Positions 49,456 to 59,326 of a DNA stretch of 64,000 bases are shown one piece after another. The notes below the pieces were generated by a model. That model did no database searches. It saw only the letters and a list, made by a program, of their open reading frames with translations, and was not told the DNA's origin. Position numbers and translations under genes: made by a program. Each line of letters opens with the position of its first letter. The stretch's first letter is position 1. This DNA comes from Methylobacillus methanolivorans (lineage in GTDB: Bacteria > Pseudomonadota > Gammaproteobacteria > Burkholderiales > Methylophilaceae): the NCBI RefSeq assembly GCF_020531845.1, contig NZ_JAJAVF010000002.1, positions 1,275,543-1,339,542 of the forward strand, written 5' to 3'.

Positions 49456-49628
49456 GGCTGGCATTAAATCATAGAAGATAAGTGTGTAAAACCCTTGCCG
49501 CATGTCAAATCCATCATCGACATCAATAATAGATTGCGCAAGAGTGGCCTGTGTCGGATAATTTTTTCATGCTTAAAGCGCGTCATTACTCATTGAATTA
49601 GTCACTGCACAACTCCATCTATACCAAC

Positions 49629-50651
49629 ATGCTAGATAAACGCGCCCAGTTTCTCCTGAAAACCCTGATAGAACATTACATCAGTGACGGCCAACCTGTT
49701 GGCTCGCGCACCTTATCGCTGGCATCCGGACTGGACCTTAGTCCGGCCTCTATCCGCAACATCATGTCGGATCTGGAAGAGCATGGCTTTATTGCCAGCC
49801 CGCACACCTCTGCGGGGCGCATTCCCACCCAGCGTGGCTATCGCCTATTCGTGGATACCCTGCTAACGGTACAACCATTGCAGAATCAGGAAATCCGCAA
49901 GCTTGAGCATGTGTTGTCATCACCCGATCCGCAGGAACTGATCAACTCCGCAGCAGAGCTATTATCTAGCCTGACAGATTTCGCAGGCCTGGTGATGATC
50001 CCCAAGCGCCAAGGCATCGCATTCCGCCACCTGGAGTTCTTACCCCTATCGGAAAAACGCATCCTGCTCATCATCGTTACAACAGATGGTGCGGTGCAGA
50101 ACCGCATTATCCTGGCCGACAAGCCTTACAGTGCAGCAGACCTGACCCAGGCAAGCAATTTCTTCAACCAGAACTATGCCGGCAACACCCTGGATGAAGT
50201 CAAACAAAAGTTGCATGAAGAGCTCAAACAGATGCAATCCGACATGACCCGCCTGATGGCGGCTGCTTTAGAAGCTAGCAGCAAGACCGCGGAAAACAAC
50301 AAAGATGGCGTGGTGATTGCCGGAGAGCGCAACTTGCTGAATGTGCAAGACTTATCCACCAACGTCAGCTCCTTGCGCAAGCTATTCGATATGTTCGAGC
50401 GCCGTACCTCGCTGATGCAGCTTCTGGATCATAGCCAGAAGGCCAATGGCGTACAGATATTCATCGGTGGTGAATCAGGTTACCTACCACTGGATGAATG
50501 CAGCATGGTCACTGCACCTTATGAAACCAATGGGCAAACCATAGGCACCCTGGGCGTCATTGGCCCTACCCGCATGGCCTACGAGCGTGTCATCCCGATT
50601 GTGGACATCACGGCGAAACTACTTTCCAACGCATTGTCCAATAACCATTGA
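49629..50651 (+). CDS. hrcA: Heat-inducible transcription repressor HrcA
   Basis: Repressor of groESL and dnaK-type operons, binding CIRCE elements. The 340-aa protein has an N-terminal winged HTH ([40 protein letters not shown]) and the C-terminal HrcA domain with [23 protein letters not shown]. No CIRCE element is visible in its own 130-bp upstream region, and no grpE, dnaK or groE gene is in the window, so its targets lie elsewhere. Confidence 0.95.
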   Translation: MLDKRAQFLLKTLIEHYISDGQPVGSRTLSLASGLDLSPASIRNIMSDLEEHGFIASPHTSAGRIPTQRGYRLFVDTLLTVQPLQNQEIRKLEHVLSSPDPQELINSAAELLSSLTDFAGLVMIPKRQGIAFRHLEFLPLSEKRILLIIVTTDGAVQNRIILADKPYSAADLTQASNFFNQNYAGNTLDEVKQKLHEELKQMQSDMTRLMAAALEASSKTAENNKDGVVIAGERNLLNVQDLSTNVSSLRKLFDMFERRTSLMQLLDHSQKANGVQIFIGGESGYLPLDECSMVTAPYETNGQTIGTLGVIGPTRMAYERVIPIVDITAKLLSNALSNNH

Positions 50652-50657
50652 GCATCG

Positions 50658-50687
50658 GGCAGGCTGCACACATTGATGCAGCCTGCC
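50658..50687. repeat. Strong intercistronic hairpin, hrcA / hemH
   Basis: GGCAGGCTGCA (50658-50668) and TGCAGCCTGCC (50677-50687) form a perfect 11-bp stem with an 8-base loop. No T run follows, so it is more likely a processing or stability element, or a weak terminator. Confidence 0.6.
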
Positions 50688-50730
50688 TCGCCAGCTTATT
50701 GCAAGCGGCGACCAACCTTAAGGAACATGC

Positions 50731-51765
50731 ATGTCTTTTTACCTAAAAGAGCCTCAGATTCCCGCGCAGGAACCAGAACGTACCGGCATACTGGTAATGA
50801 ACCTGGGCACCCCCGACGCACCAACAGCCAAAGCTTTGCGGCCTTATTTGCGCCAGTTTCTCAGCGACCGACGCGTCATCGAAATTCCGCGCTTGATCTG
50901 GTGGTTTATCCTCAACGGCGTCATCCTGACCTTGCGCCCGCGCCAATCGGCGCATAAATATGCCAGCATCTGGGATAAAGAAGGCTCTCCCCTGATGGTT
51001 AACAGCCAGAAACAAGCAAGATTATTGGCTGGCTACCTGCACGAAGCGATTGCTTCGCCCTATGCAGTTGAGCTGGGCATGCGTTACGGCCAGCCTTCCT
51101 TACAATCGGCAATCGAAAAACTGAAAGCTCAGAACTGCAACCGCATCTTGCTGTTCCCGCTTTATCCGCAATATGCCGCCAGCAGCAGCGCCTCCGCGCT
51201 TGATGAAGCCATGCGGGTATTGATCCGCACGCGTAACATGCCGGAAATCCGCACCATACGCGACTATCACACACACCCTGCCTATATCCATGCGGTGGCA
51301 GAAAGTATCCGGCTTTATTGGCAGCAGCACGGCAGGCCGGAAAAACTCGTCATGAGTTTTCATGGCGTGCCACGCCGCACTTATGACTTGGGCGACCCTT
51401 ATTATGATCAATGCCAAGTCAGCGGAAAATTGATCGCCCAGGCGCTGGAGCTCTCGGAAGATCAATACCTGATTGCCTTCCAATCGCGCTTTGGTGCGGC
51501 CGAGTGGCTACAGCCTTATTTCGCCCCCTCTATTGAGGCGCTGGGCAAACAAAAACTGGGCCGCGTCGATGTCGTCTGCCCAGGCTTTTCCAGCGATTGC
51601 CTGGAAACTCTGGAAGAAATCGCCATGGAAGGCAAAACCCTGTTCCTCGAAGCTGGCGGTGGCGAATATCACTACATACCAGCACTCAACGACAGGGATA
51701 CCTGGATCAAGGCCATGCGCGAAATCACGCTGGACAACCTGACAGGCTGGGTAACGCTACGTTAA
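50731..51765 (+). CDS. hemH: Ferrochelatase HemH
   Basis: Inserts Fe2+ into protoporphyrin IX, the final step of haem synthesis. The 344-aa protein has the conserved start region ILVMNLGTPDAPTAKALRPYLRQFL, the catalytic His in VMSFHGVPRRTYDLGDPY (about residue 208), and the C-terminal VVCPGFSSDCLETLEEI with the metal-site Glu. It follows hrcA at 80 bp. Confidence 0.96.
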   Translation: MSFYLKEPQIPAQEPERTGILVMNLGTPDAPTAKALRPYLRQFLSDRRVIEIPRLIWWFILNGVILTLRPRQSAHKYASIWDKEGSPLMVNSQKQARLLAGYLHEAIASPYAVELGMRYGQPSLQSAIEKLKAQNCNRILLFPLYPQYAASSSASALDEAMRVLIRTRNMPEIRTIRDYHTHPAYIHAVAESIRLYWQQHGRPEKLVMSFHGVPRRTYDLGDPYYDQCQVSGKLIAQALELSEDQYLIAFQSRFGAAEWLQPYFAPSIEALGKQKLGRVDVVCPGFSSDCLETLEEIAMEGKTLFLEAGGGEYHYIPALNDRDTWIKAMREITLDNLTGWVTLR

Positions 51766-51839
51766 TCTTCGTTAAAGCCCGGCCAAGAATGAATTGGCTT
51801 TTGTTATACTCTCGGATTAGCTAGAAACGGATTTAAACC

Positions 51840-52820
51840 ATGATAGTCATTACTGGCGGCGCAGGCATGATAGGTAGCATGATGGCCTGGCATCTCAATA
51901 CCGTGCTGCAACGCGACGATATTGTGATCGTGGATCGCCTCGCGCACCCTGAACAATGGCAAAACCTTTGCCACCGCCGTTATGCCAACTATCTGGACAA
52001 GGACGAGCTGTTCAACTGGCTCCCCAAGATCGGCAAAGTAGACGCCATCATCCATATGGGTGCGATCAGCGCCACCACCGAGCGCGATTTCAACAAACTG
52101 GTACAGGAGAACATCCGTTACAGCCAATTGCTGTGGAGCTGGTGTGCCGAAAACGAAGTTCCCTTCCTCTATGCCAGTTCTGCGGCCACTTATGGTGGTG
52201 GCGAATTTGGCTACGATGACGAAGAGTCCGCTATCGACCAGTTACGCCCGCTGAACGGTTACGGCTACTCCAAGCAGTTTTTCGACCAGTGGGCACTACG
52301 CCAATGCAGCGACGGCTTTGCAACACCGCCGCAATGGTGTGGCTTCAAATTCTTCAACGTCTACGGCCCCAACGAATATCACAAGGAGCGTATGGCCAGC
52401 GTTGCTTTCCATACCTTCAACCAGTTCCGCGAGCAAGGTCACGTCAAGCTGTTCAAGAGCCACAAGCCTGGCTTCGAGGATGGCATGCAGTTGCGCGATT
52501 TCGTCTACGTCAAAGACGCCGTGGCGGTGATGGCACACTTTCTGGAACAACCCCAACATTCTGGCCTGTTCAACCTCGGTACTGGTGAAGCGCGAGCTTT
52601 CAAGGATCTGGCGACGGCAGTCATGACCAGCATGGGCCGCGAACCCAATATTGAGTACATCGATATGCCGCAAGACCTGATGGGCAAGTATCAATATTTC
52701 ACCGAAGCCAATATCAGCAAGCTGCGCAACGCAGGCTATACCACGCCATTCCACACCCTTGAGCAAGGTGTTCAGGATTATGTCCAGCACTACCTGCTGC
52801 AAGCAGACCCTTATTGCTGA
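51840..52820 (+). CDS. hldD: ADP-L-glycero-D-manno-heptose 6-epimerase HldD
   Basis: NADP-dependent epimerase that gives the ADP-L-glycero-heptose used for the LPS inner core. The 326-aa SDR protein has MIVITGGAGMIGSMMAWHLN, the catalytic YxxxK in GYGYSKQFFDQ, and SSAATYGGGEFGY. It is the first of an LPS run hldD-gmhA-hldE-waaF with gaps of 3-23 bp. Confidence 0.95.
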   Translation: MIVITGGAGMIGSMMAWHLNTVLQRDDIVIVDRLAHPEQWQNLCHRRYANYLDKDELFNWLPKIGKVDAIIHMGAISATTERDFNKLVQENIRYSQLLWSWCAENEVPFLYASSAATYGGGEFGYDDEESAIDQLRPLNGYGYSKQFFDQWALRQCSDGFATPPQWCGFKFFNVYGPNEYHKERMASVAFHTFNQFREQGHVKLFKSHKPGFEDGMQLRDFVYVKDAVAVMAHFLEQPQHSGLFNLGTGEARAFKDLATAVMTSMGREPNIEYIDMPQDLMGKYQYFTEANISKLRNAGYTTPFHTLEQGVQDYVQHYLLQADPYC

Positions 52821-52838
52821 GGCTAGCAAGGAAATCTC

Positions 52839-53402
52839 ATGACCGCTATTGATACCCTGAAACAAGCTTTTAACGAACACCAGGCCGTGATTACGGCTCT
52901 GGAGCCCCTGCTACCGGAGATCGCCGCAGTTGCCGATGTCATGCGCAACTGCCTTGCCAATGGCGGCAAGATATTACTGTTCGGCAACGGCGGTAGCGCG
53001 GCAGACAGCCAGCATATCGCCGCAGAAATTGTTGGCCGCTACAAGAAGGAACGGCGCGGCCTGCCTGCCATCGCCTTGACCACAGATACTTCTATCCTCA
53101 CCTCGGTTGGCAATGACTATGGCTTTGACTTCATTTTCTCGCGCCAGGTAGAAGCACTCTGCACGCCCGCAGATGTGGTAATTGGCTTTTCCACCTCTGG
53201 CAACAGCCGCAACGTGGTGCTGGGCATAGAAAAAGCCCGCGAGATTGGTGCTACCACTGTGGCCATGACTGGTGGCACTGGCGGCAAGCTGGCCAACCTG
53301 TGCCACCATGTCCTGACTATGCCCACCAGCGATACGCCGCGTATCCAGGAAGCTCATATCCTCATTGGTCACAGCCTGTGCGACCTAGTGGAAGCCGATT
53401 AA
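52839..53402 (+). CDS. gmhA: Sedoheptulose-7-phosphate isomerase GmhA
   Basis: First step of heptose synthesis: sedoheptulose-7-phosphate to D-glycero-D-manno-heptose-7-phosphate. The 187-aa SIS-domain protein shows the [24 protein letters not shown] active-site region (about 46-69) and [11 protein letters not shown]. The order hldD-gmhA-hldE places it in one operon. Confidence 0.95.
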   Translation: MTAIDTLKQAFNEHQAVITALEPLLPEIAAVADVMRNCLANGGKILLFGNGGSAADSQHIAAEIVGRYKKERRGLPAIALTTDTSILTSVGNDYGFDFIFSRQVEALCTPADVVIGFSTSGNSRNVVLGIEKAREIGATTVAMTGGTGGKLANLCHHVLTMPTSDTPRIQEAHILIGHSLCDLVEAD

Positions 53403-53425
53403 TAGCCTACTGACGACGATCAACC

Positions 53426-54892
53426 ATGCGCGAGTCTTTCCTCAACACCATCCAGCAACGCTTTGGCCACGACCCGGTATGGATACTGGTCATCGGCGAC
53501 CTGATGCTGGATCGCTACTTGTTTGGCGACGTACAACGCATCTCACCAGAGGCACCAGTACCGGTGGTATTGCTCAAATCTGAAGATGAACGCGCCGGCG
53601 GCGCCGCCAACGTGGCCGCCAACCTGCGTGGACTGGAGATCAACACGCGGATCGCCGGAGTCGTGGGCGAAGATCGCGAAGCCCACACCCTGCTGGGTCT
53701 CATGCAAAACATCGGCGTTGATACCCGGCATATCTATCGCAGCACACGTAGGCCAACCATTACCAAGACGCGCATCCTCGGTGGACATCAGCAAATGATG
53801 CGCCTGGATCAGGAGGATGCTGCGGCATTTTCCAATGAAGAGCACACTGCCCTACATGTCATGATCAGCCAAGCCTTGGCTGACAGGCCTGCAGCCATCA
53901 TTCTCTCCGACTACGCCAAAGGCGTGCTCAGCGACGCAGTATGCCAGGATGTGATTGTCCAGGCACGGGCAGCCAACATCCCTGTGCTGGTTGACCCCAA
54001 GGGTCGCGACTACCGCAAATATCAAGGTGCCACAGGGCTAACCCCCAATAAGCGTGAAACCGCAGAAGCCTGTGATGTTGGCGCTAATGACAACCAGGCT
54101 TTGCTTGCGGTGGCAGAACAGCTACGCACGCAACTTCACCTTGAATTTCTTGCCGTCACACGGGGCGAGGAAGGCATTACCGTGCTGAATACCCAAGGCA
54201 GCACTCACTTGGCCGCAACTGCGCGTCAGGTCTATGACGTTTCCGGTGCAGGGGATACCGTCATCTCCACCTTGACCGCAGGCCTGGCCCACGGCCTGCC
54301 CTTGCACGATGCCATCGAATTGGCCAATATCGCTGCTGGCATCGTGGTCGGCAAAGTAGGCACCGTACCTATCAACAAGGCCGAGCTTGAGCATGAGCTG
54401 CAATCTCAGCAATCTGCCGCACAGGCGGACAAGGTCTGCACGCTGGAAAGCCTACTGGCCCGCGTACAAGCCTGGCGCAATCGTGGCGAACGCATCGTCT
54501 TCACCAACGGCTGCTTCGACCTGCTCCACGCTGGGCACGTCACCTATCTGGAAGCTGCACACAACACAGGTGATCGACTGGTTCTGGGACTCAATACCGA
54601 TCGCTCCGTAAGCGCCCTCAAAGGCCCCTCTCGCCCAGTGATCCATGAGCAAGACCGGGCTCGCGTCCTTGCTGCACTAGAATCTGTCGATGCCGTCATC
54701 CTGTTTGATGAGGATACCCCTATCGAACTGATCAAAGCCGTACGCCCCGACATCATCGTCAAGGGCAGCGACTATAGCGAGGACCAAGTCGTTGGCGGCG
54801 TAGAAGTCAAATCCTGGGGAGGTCAGGTCGCATTGATTGATGTCGTGCCTGGGCGCAGCACCAGCAACATCATCCAGAAACTCGCCTCCTGA
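53426..54892 (+). CDS. hldE: Bifunctional heptose-7-phosphate kinase / heptose-1-phosphate adenylyltransferase HldE
   Basis: Fused enzyme (488 aa) in ADP-heptose synthesis. The N-terminal pfkB-type kinase (about 1-320) has GGAANVAANL and the C-terminal pfkB signature DVSGAGDTVISTL. The nucleotidyltransferase domain (about 350-488) has FTNGCFDLLHAGHVTYL with the HxGH motif. Some betaproteobacteria carry separate hldA and hldC genes instead; here the fused form is kept. Confidence 0.96.
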   Translation: MRESFLNTIQQRFGHDPVWILVIGDLMLDRYLFGDVQRISPEAPVPVVLLKSEDERAGGAANVAANLRGLEINTRIAGVVGEDREAHTLLGLMQNIGVDTRHIYRSTRRPTITKTRILGGHQQMMRLDQEDAAAFSNEEHTALHVMISQALADRPAAIILSDYAKGVLSDAVCQDVIVQARAANIPVLVDPKGRDYRKYQGATGLTPNKRETAEACDVGANDNQALLAVAEQLRTQLHLEFLAVTRGEEGITVLNTQGSTHLAATARQVYDVSGAGDTVISTLTAGLAHGLPLHDAIELANIAAGIVVGKVGTVPINKAELEHELQSQQSAAQADKVCTLESLLARVQAWRNRGERIVFTNGCFDLLHAGHVTYLEAAHNTGDRLVLGLNTDRSVSALKGPSRPVIHEQDRARVLAALESVDAVILFDEDTPIELIKAVRPDIIVKGSDYSEDQVVGGVEVKSWGGQVALIDVVPGRSTSNIIQKLAS

Positions 54893-54895
54893 AGC

Positions 54896-55921
54896 ATGGC
54901 ACTGCATCCAGCTGAAAAAATTCTGGTCATGGGCCCTTCATGGGTAGGTGACATGGTGCTGGCCCAAAGCCTGTTCAAAACTCTCAAGCAGCAAAAACCC
55001 GACTGCACCATCGACGTCGCAGCCCCCGCCTGGACCTTGCCATTGCTGGAGCGCATGCCGGAAGTGAATGAGGCTATTGCACTGCCCTTCAAGCACGGTC
55101 AGTTGGCATTGAAAGAGCGTATCCGCTTTGGTCGCAGCCTAAAGGAACGGCACTATACCCAATCCATTATGCTCACCAACTCCTTGAAATCCGCCATCCT
55201 GCCCGCCGCCAGCGGCATCAGGAAACGCACCGGGTTTCTGGGTGAAATGCGCTATGGCCTCCTTAACGACATCCGGCCACTGGATAAAACCCGATTACCT
55301 CGCACGGTAGATCGCTTTGTCTCTCTCGGTATCGATGCTCAGAGCAATATGCCCAGCCACATCCCTAACCCAAGCCTGGTCGCCAGCCGAGATAATGCCC
55401 TTGCCAGCCTGGAAAAACTCGGTATGGCAGCACCGCAAGCCCCCGTATTGGGGCTTTGCCCAGGCGCAGAATATGGCGAAGCCAAACGCTGGCCGCTGGA
55501 ACATTATGCCGAGGTTGCCCGTGCTGCCCATGCACAGGGCTGGCATGTATGGCTGTTCGGCTCAGACAAGGATGTACCCTACACTGCAGAGATCAATCAG
55601 CTGAGCGATCAAGTGTGCGAAGATTTCGGCGGCAAAACCAAACTGGGCGATGCCATTGACCTCATGTCGCTATGCGACGCAATCGTCAGCAACGACTCAG
55701 GCCTCATGCATGTGGCCGCGGCCTTGGATAAGAAACTCATCGCCATTTACGGCTCCTCTGACCCGCACCACACACCGCCAATGAACAGCAAGGCAGTTAT
55801 TGAATACCTAGGGCTGGCATGCAGCCCCTGCTTTCAACGTGAATGCCCACTGGGTCATTTGAACTGCTTGAAGCAGATTCAGCCGACGACCGTTATCTCA
55901 GCCTTGCTCACTGAATATTGA
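54896..55921 (+). CDS. waaF: ADP-heptose:LPS heptosyltransferase II
   Basis: GT9 enzyme (341 aa) adding the second heptose to the LPS inner core. The N-terminus is KILVMGPSWVGDMVLAQSL. The donor site lies in LGLCPGAEYGEAKRWPLEHY and SNDSGLMHVAAALDKKLIAIYGSSDP. It starts 3 bp after hldE. No waaC (heptosyltransferase I) is next to it, so that gene must be elsewhere. Confidence 0.93.
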   Translation: MALHPAEKILVMGPSWVGDMVLAQSLFKTLKQQKPDCTIDVAAPAWTLPLLERMPEVNEAIALPFKHGQLALKERIRFGRSLKERHYTQSIMLTNSLKSAILPAASGIRKRTGFLGEMRYGLLNDIRPLDKTRLPRTVDRFVSLGIDAQSNMPSHIPNPSLVASRDNALASLEKLGMAAPQAPVLGLCPGAEYGEAKRWPLEHYAEVARAAHAQGWHVWLFGSDKDVPYTAEINQLSDQVCEDFGGKTKLGDAIDLMSLCDAIVSNDSGLMHVAAALDKKLIAIYGSSDPHHTPPMNSKAVIEYLGLACSPCFQRECPLGHLNCLKQIQPTTVISALLTEY

Positions 55922-55924
55922 ACA

Positions 55925-57061
55925 ATGAAAAAACGCCTCAAAGTATTACAGCTACAGCCCGATTACAATGTAAAGCCCAATGACGCCTCAGATCTTGCCG
56001 AGCAAATTGTCAAAGGCTTACCTGTAGAGCAATATGAAGTGTTCTCGGGTTATTTGTCTGGACACCCATCTAGTACACAACCAAGCAGCATTGCCGAGCA
56101 TATCGAATACTTTGAATTAAAGGAAAAGGACGTCACTGGCCTACGCCTGAAAGCCATGTGGAAACTGTACCGATTCTGTCAGCAGCATCGTCCTGATGTC
56201 ATTATCTGCAACAGATTCAAGGTGATCAGCCTAGTACTCCAGCTCAACAAGATCATGCGCGTTCCTTTATGCATTGGCATTGCACACAGCATGGATGAAT
56301 ACAAACGTAAATATCGGCAATTGCAGGTCAAACTGCTAGCTGACCAGCGCTGGCGCTTTGTCGGCGTCTCAGAGACTGTGCGAGAAAAACTGATTGCATA
56401 TCACTCAGGCTTCAAAACAAACAACACTGTCACTATCCAGAACGCCATCGACATAGATAAGGTGGCAACACAACAACTGGAAAAGCATATCGCGAGGGAG
56501 CGTCTCGGACTACCACAGGATGCCATCATCGTCGGCGCACTCGGTAGATTAGTGGCAGTCAAAGGCCATCGTTACCTTATTTCTGCCTTCGCCCGTATCA
56601 AGGATGAGTTTCCTGCCGCACGACTGGCAATCATTGGTAATGGCAAAGAAGAAGATGCATTGAATACACTGATTAAGGAGCTGAATATTGTTGATCGTGT
56701 AGACATGTTGGGATGGCGTGACAACGCCGCACAATATGCCAAGGCATTTGACATATGGACACTACCATCCCTCCAAGAAGGCCTGCCCTTGGCCCTCATG
56801 GAGGGAATGGCTGGGCGCCTACCGCTCATTGCCTCGGATATTCCGCAATTACGCCATATTATTCTAGGGGCTGGCGGTATCGCCGTGAGCCCTAAAGACG
56901 TCAATGGCCTTACCGATGCGTTGCGCACCTATTTATCCATGGACATCCACTCATTGCAACAAAAGGGAGAACAAGGGTTCCACTACCTAGTTCAGCACCA
57001 TGGCATTGATCACTATCGCCAAAGTTACCGCCAGCTCATCGAAACCACATTAAGCATTTAA
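55925..57061 (+). CDS. GT4 family glycosyltransferase, LPS core
   Basis: 378-aa glycosyltransferase. The N-terminal domain starts MKKRLKVLQLQPDYN. The C-terminal domain carries VGALGRLVAVKGHRYL (about 200) and the donor motif LPSLQEGLPLALMEGMAGRLPLIASD (about 278). It starts 3 bp after waaF, so it belongs to the LPS operon and probably adds a core sugar. The exact sugar is not known. Confidence 0.87.
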   Translation: MKKRLKVLQLQPDYNVKPNDASDLAEQIVKGLPVEQYEVFSGYLSGHPSSTQPSSIAEHIEYFELKEKDVTGLRLKAMWKLYRFCQQHRPDVIICNRFKVISLVLQLNKIMRVPLCIGIAHSMDEYKRKYRQLQVKLLADQRWRFVGVSETVREKLIAYHSGFKTNNTVTIQNAIDIDKVATQQLEKHIARERLGLPQDAIIVGALGRLVAVKGHRYLISAFARIKDEFPAARLAIIGNGKEEDALNTLIKELNIVDRVDMLGWRDNAAQYAKAFDIWTLPSLQEGLPLALMEGMAGRLPLIASDIPQLRHIILGAGGIAVSPKDVNGLTDALRTYLSMDIHSLQQKGEQGFHYLVQHHGIDHYRQSYRQLIETTLSI

Positions 57062-57072
57062 GAAAGACATTC

Positions 57073-58242
57073 ATGAGGGTTTTCCAGTTTTTCCGCAGCC
57101 CAAGCTTTGCAATATTCTCGATTAGTGCATGGCTCATCAGCTTTCTCGTCATCGCCGGTTCACAAGCCCACAACAATGTGGGCTATCTCATCTTGTTTAT
57201 TCCGGTCTTGCTTTCATTGCAACTGAAAGAAATCAAGCAACTTCTTGAGCATCCTTTAGCAAGAATACTTGTGGTCGTTATCTTGTCACTGATTTTATCC
57301 GCCTGCTTTGGTGATGGCAGCCCCTGGAAGCAAGCCAAGTTTGGCGCAGTTGTATTGTTGTTTTATCTTGCAGTCGCAAGATTGCCGCTGCTCCTTGACG
57401 AAACAGTTTATAAAGCTGCCTGGGCCTTGCTGGGGCTGCTCATTGCATACGTCATTTTCAACGCTATCCTGCAATATGCGCAAGGCAGTTGGACATTAGG
57501 CTCAAGACTTGGCGAGCTATATGCAAAACTAGAGAACGTCATTTACGTCACCAATACCATGGGAGGCATGATGGCCATCATCACACTCCTGGGCATCAGG
57601 GCTAAACGCTATCGTGAAGTACTCATCGCACACATACTGGTGCTATTTTTTGCGCTCACCATACTACAAACAAGAAGCATCATTGGTATTTGGGCATTAA
57701 TCACTCTATTGGCTAGCCTATCCCTTTACCGCCAACAATTAATCAATCGCAAACTCATGGTATCGCTGACTTCCGTTGGCCTAGTATTAATCATGATGAT
57801 CATTGGGCTAATCTTTTTCACCTCGATTGGTGATAGCTTACTCACACGCAAATTCTATCGCTTTGAAATATGGGGCGGCTTCATTGCAGAAACATTGCGC
57901 TGTGGCGCTTGGCTGGGCTGTGGACCGGAACATGAGTTTATTTTTATCACACAAGATCAATTACCTATCATGCACCCACATAGTGCATTCGTCACCCAGT
58001 TTTATAAAGCCGGCATAATTGGGTTCATCCCATTAGTCATGCTTACTGTGTGGGCAATCATTAGAGGTTTAAAGGCACAATCCTGGGCAGCTTGGTATTT
58101 CATGGTTGGCGCACTGGGCTTATGCTTTGATGGAAGCAGCTTGTTTCATAGTACAAGCCAGCGTTGGTTACTTTTCCATTTACCTTTAGCGTTATTGATC
58201 GCACAAGAGTTGCATGGCCCTGCAAAAACAGCAGCTACTTAG
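57073..58242 (+). CDS. waaL: O-antigen ligase-like membrane protein
   Basis: 389 aa with 10-12 predicted helices and the long periplasmic loop typical of the Wzy_C/O-antigen ligase family. The LGCGPEHEFIF and MHPHSAFVTQFYKAGIIGFI segments match the conserved loop, including the His implicated in transfer. It follows the GT4 gene by 11 bp at the end of the LPS run. Wzy polymerase is an alternative, but position and length favour a ligase. Confidence 0.78.
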   Translation: MRVFQFFRSPSFAIFSISAWLISFLVIAGSQAHNNVGYLILFIPVLLSLQLKEIKQLLEHPLARILVVVILSLILSACFGDGSPWKQAKFGAVVLLFYLAVARLPLLLDETVYKAAWALLGLLIAYVIFNAILQYAQGSWTLGSRLGELYAKLENVIYVTNTMGGMMAIITLLGIRAKRYREVLIAHILVLFFALTILQTRSIIGIWALITLLASLSLYRQQLINRKLMVSLTSVGLVLIMMIIGLIFFTSIGDSLLTRKFYRFEIWGGFIAETLRCGAWLGCGPEHEFIFITQDQLPIMHPHSAFVTQFYKAGIIGFIPLVMLTVWAIIRGLKAQSWAAWYFMVGALGLCFDGSSLFHSTSQRWLLFHLPLALLIAQELHGPAKTAAT

Positions 58243-58270
58243 GTAGCAACTTATTAGCTGCACTTTTGGC

Positions 58271-59326
58271 TTATTGCAGCATGAGTATCTGCATCTCCTG
58301 CGCCCTGGCCTCCCAGGTAAAACGCTTGAGATAAGCGGCATGTCCTTGCCGGGCGATTGCCATACGCCTCTCTGGGTTGGCTAAATAAAAATGTACCTTT
58401 TCCTGTAACTCCTGGGGGCCATTGAAAGTTTCAATTTCCTCCCCAGGCTTAAAGAGCTCAGCGACTTCATCACAATAATCCGTGATCAAGAAGCAGCCTG
58501 CTGCCAGCGCCTCGAAAATTCTCAGGTTCACGCCAGTACCAGCAGCATAATAAGGACCACGTGTGACATTGAGGACAATCTTTGAGCTAGCCAGCAATTG
58601 ATGTAAATCAGGCCCCCAAACCGGATGATCATCCACGCGCTTGATCAATCCTGGCGACATCAAGGGAAAATTGCGTTTCCATCGACTCCCAAAAATGGAA
58701 AGGTGGTCACGTATGCTTTCCAGGACAAAAATCCTGCGCAAATCCCCACTGCCAACGAACAACACCTCATGTTGCTTATCAGCATCAGAAACACTCGGTG
58801 CCGCGATAAAATTCGCCCCAAATGGCACAAAACTAGAATCCAGCTGCCTAGTATCCTTGAAAAAATCTGCCGTCACCTTGGAACATGAGAATATTTTTTT
58901 GTAGATTGGAAGCTCCTGCTCCAGAAAGAAAATAAACTCACGACGCTTGGTGTATAGGTTACAGCTATCCGTATCATACAAATACAAATCGACCTGATGC
59001 TGTTGAGCCAAAGCCTTTAGCGCAGCAGGGGTAATGAATTTATAGATAAAGCCCACCACTAGGATGGCATCAGGTCGTTTTTGCTTGATCAATGCCGTGA
59101 TAGCCGCCAGATTGCCCTTCGGCAGATGAAAAAACGCATCCCCACTGCTATCCTTGGCTCGATTCACTAACTTTGTTACCGCCGATTTCAAGCCATACAA
59201 TGGGATCTTCGGCATGCTCAACAGATTGTAATATGCGGTTTCAATGCCAATATGGCGAAAAGCCTGCGCTAACTCCTCGCCCAGTGGTACGCCAGAGATA
59301 CCATCCAATATCAACAACTTTTTCAT
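58271..59326 (-). CDS. Glycosyltransferase, CgeB-like (Glyco_trans_1_2 domain)
   Basis: 351 aa. The C-terminal portion (GTGVNLRIFEALAAGCFLITDYCDEV, then a PER helix and KRFTWEARAQEMQ) matches the CgeB/PF13524 type of glycosyltransferase. The N-terminus starts KKLLILDGISGVPLGEELAQAF. Its start overlaps the upstream GT9 gene by 4 bp (ATGA at 59323-59326). It is the last gene of the reverse LPS block. Acceptor unknown. Confidence 0.82.
   Translation of the reverse strand: MKKLLILDGISGVPLGEELAQAFRHIGIETAYYNLLSMPKIPLYGLKSAVTKLVNRAKDSSGDAFFHLPKGNLAAITALIKQKRPDAILVVGFIYKFITPAALKALAQQHQVDLYLYDTDSCNLYTKRREFIFFLEQELPIYKKIFSCSKVTADFFKDTRQLDSSFVPFGANFIAAPSVSDADKQHEVLFVGSGDLRRIFVLESIRDHLSIFGSRWKRNFPLMSPGLIKRVDDHPVWGPDLHQLLASSKIVLNVTRGPYYAAGTGVNLRIFEALAAGCFLITDYCDEVAELFKPGEEIETFNGPQELQEKVHFYLANPERRMAIARQGHAAYLKRFTWEARAQEMQILMLQ

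Noticed and set aside
49504..49628. CIRCE element before hrcA
   Set aside because: Neither TTAGCACTC nor GAGTGCTAA arms are present.
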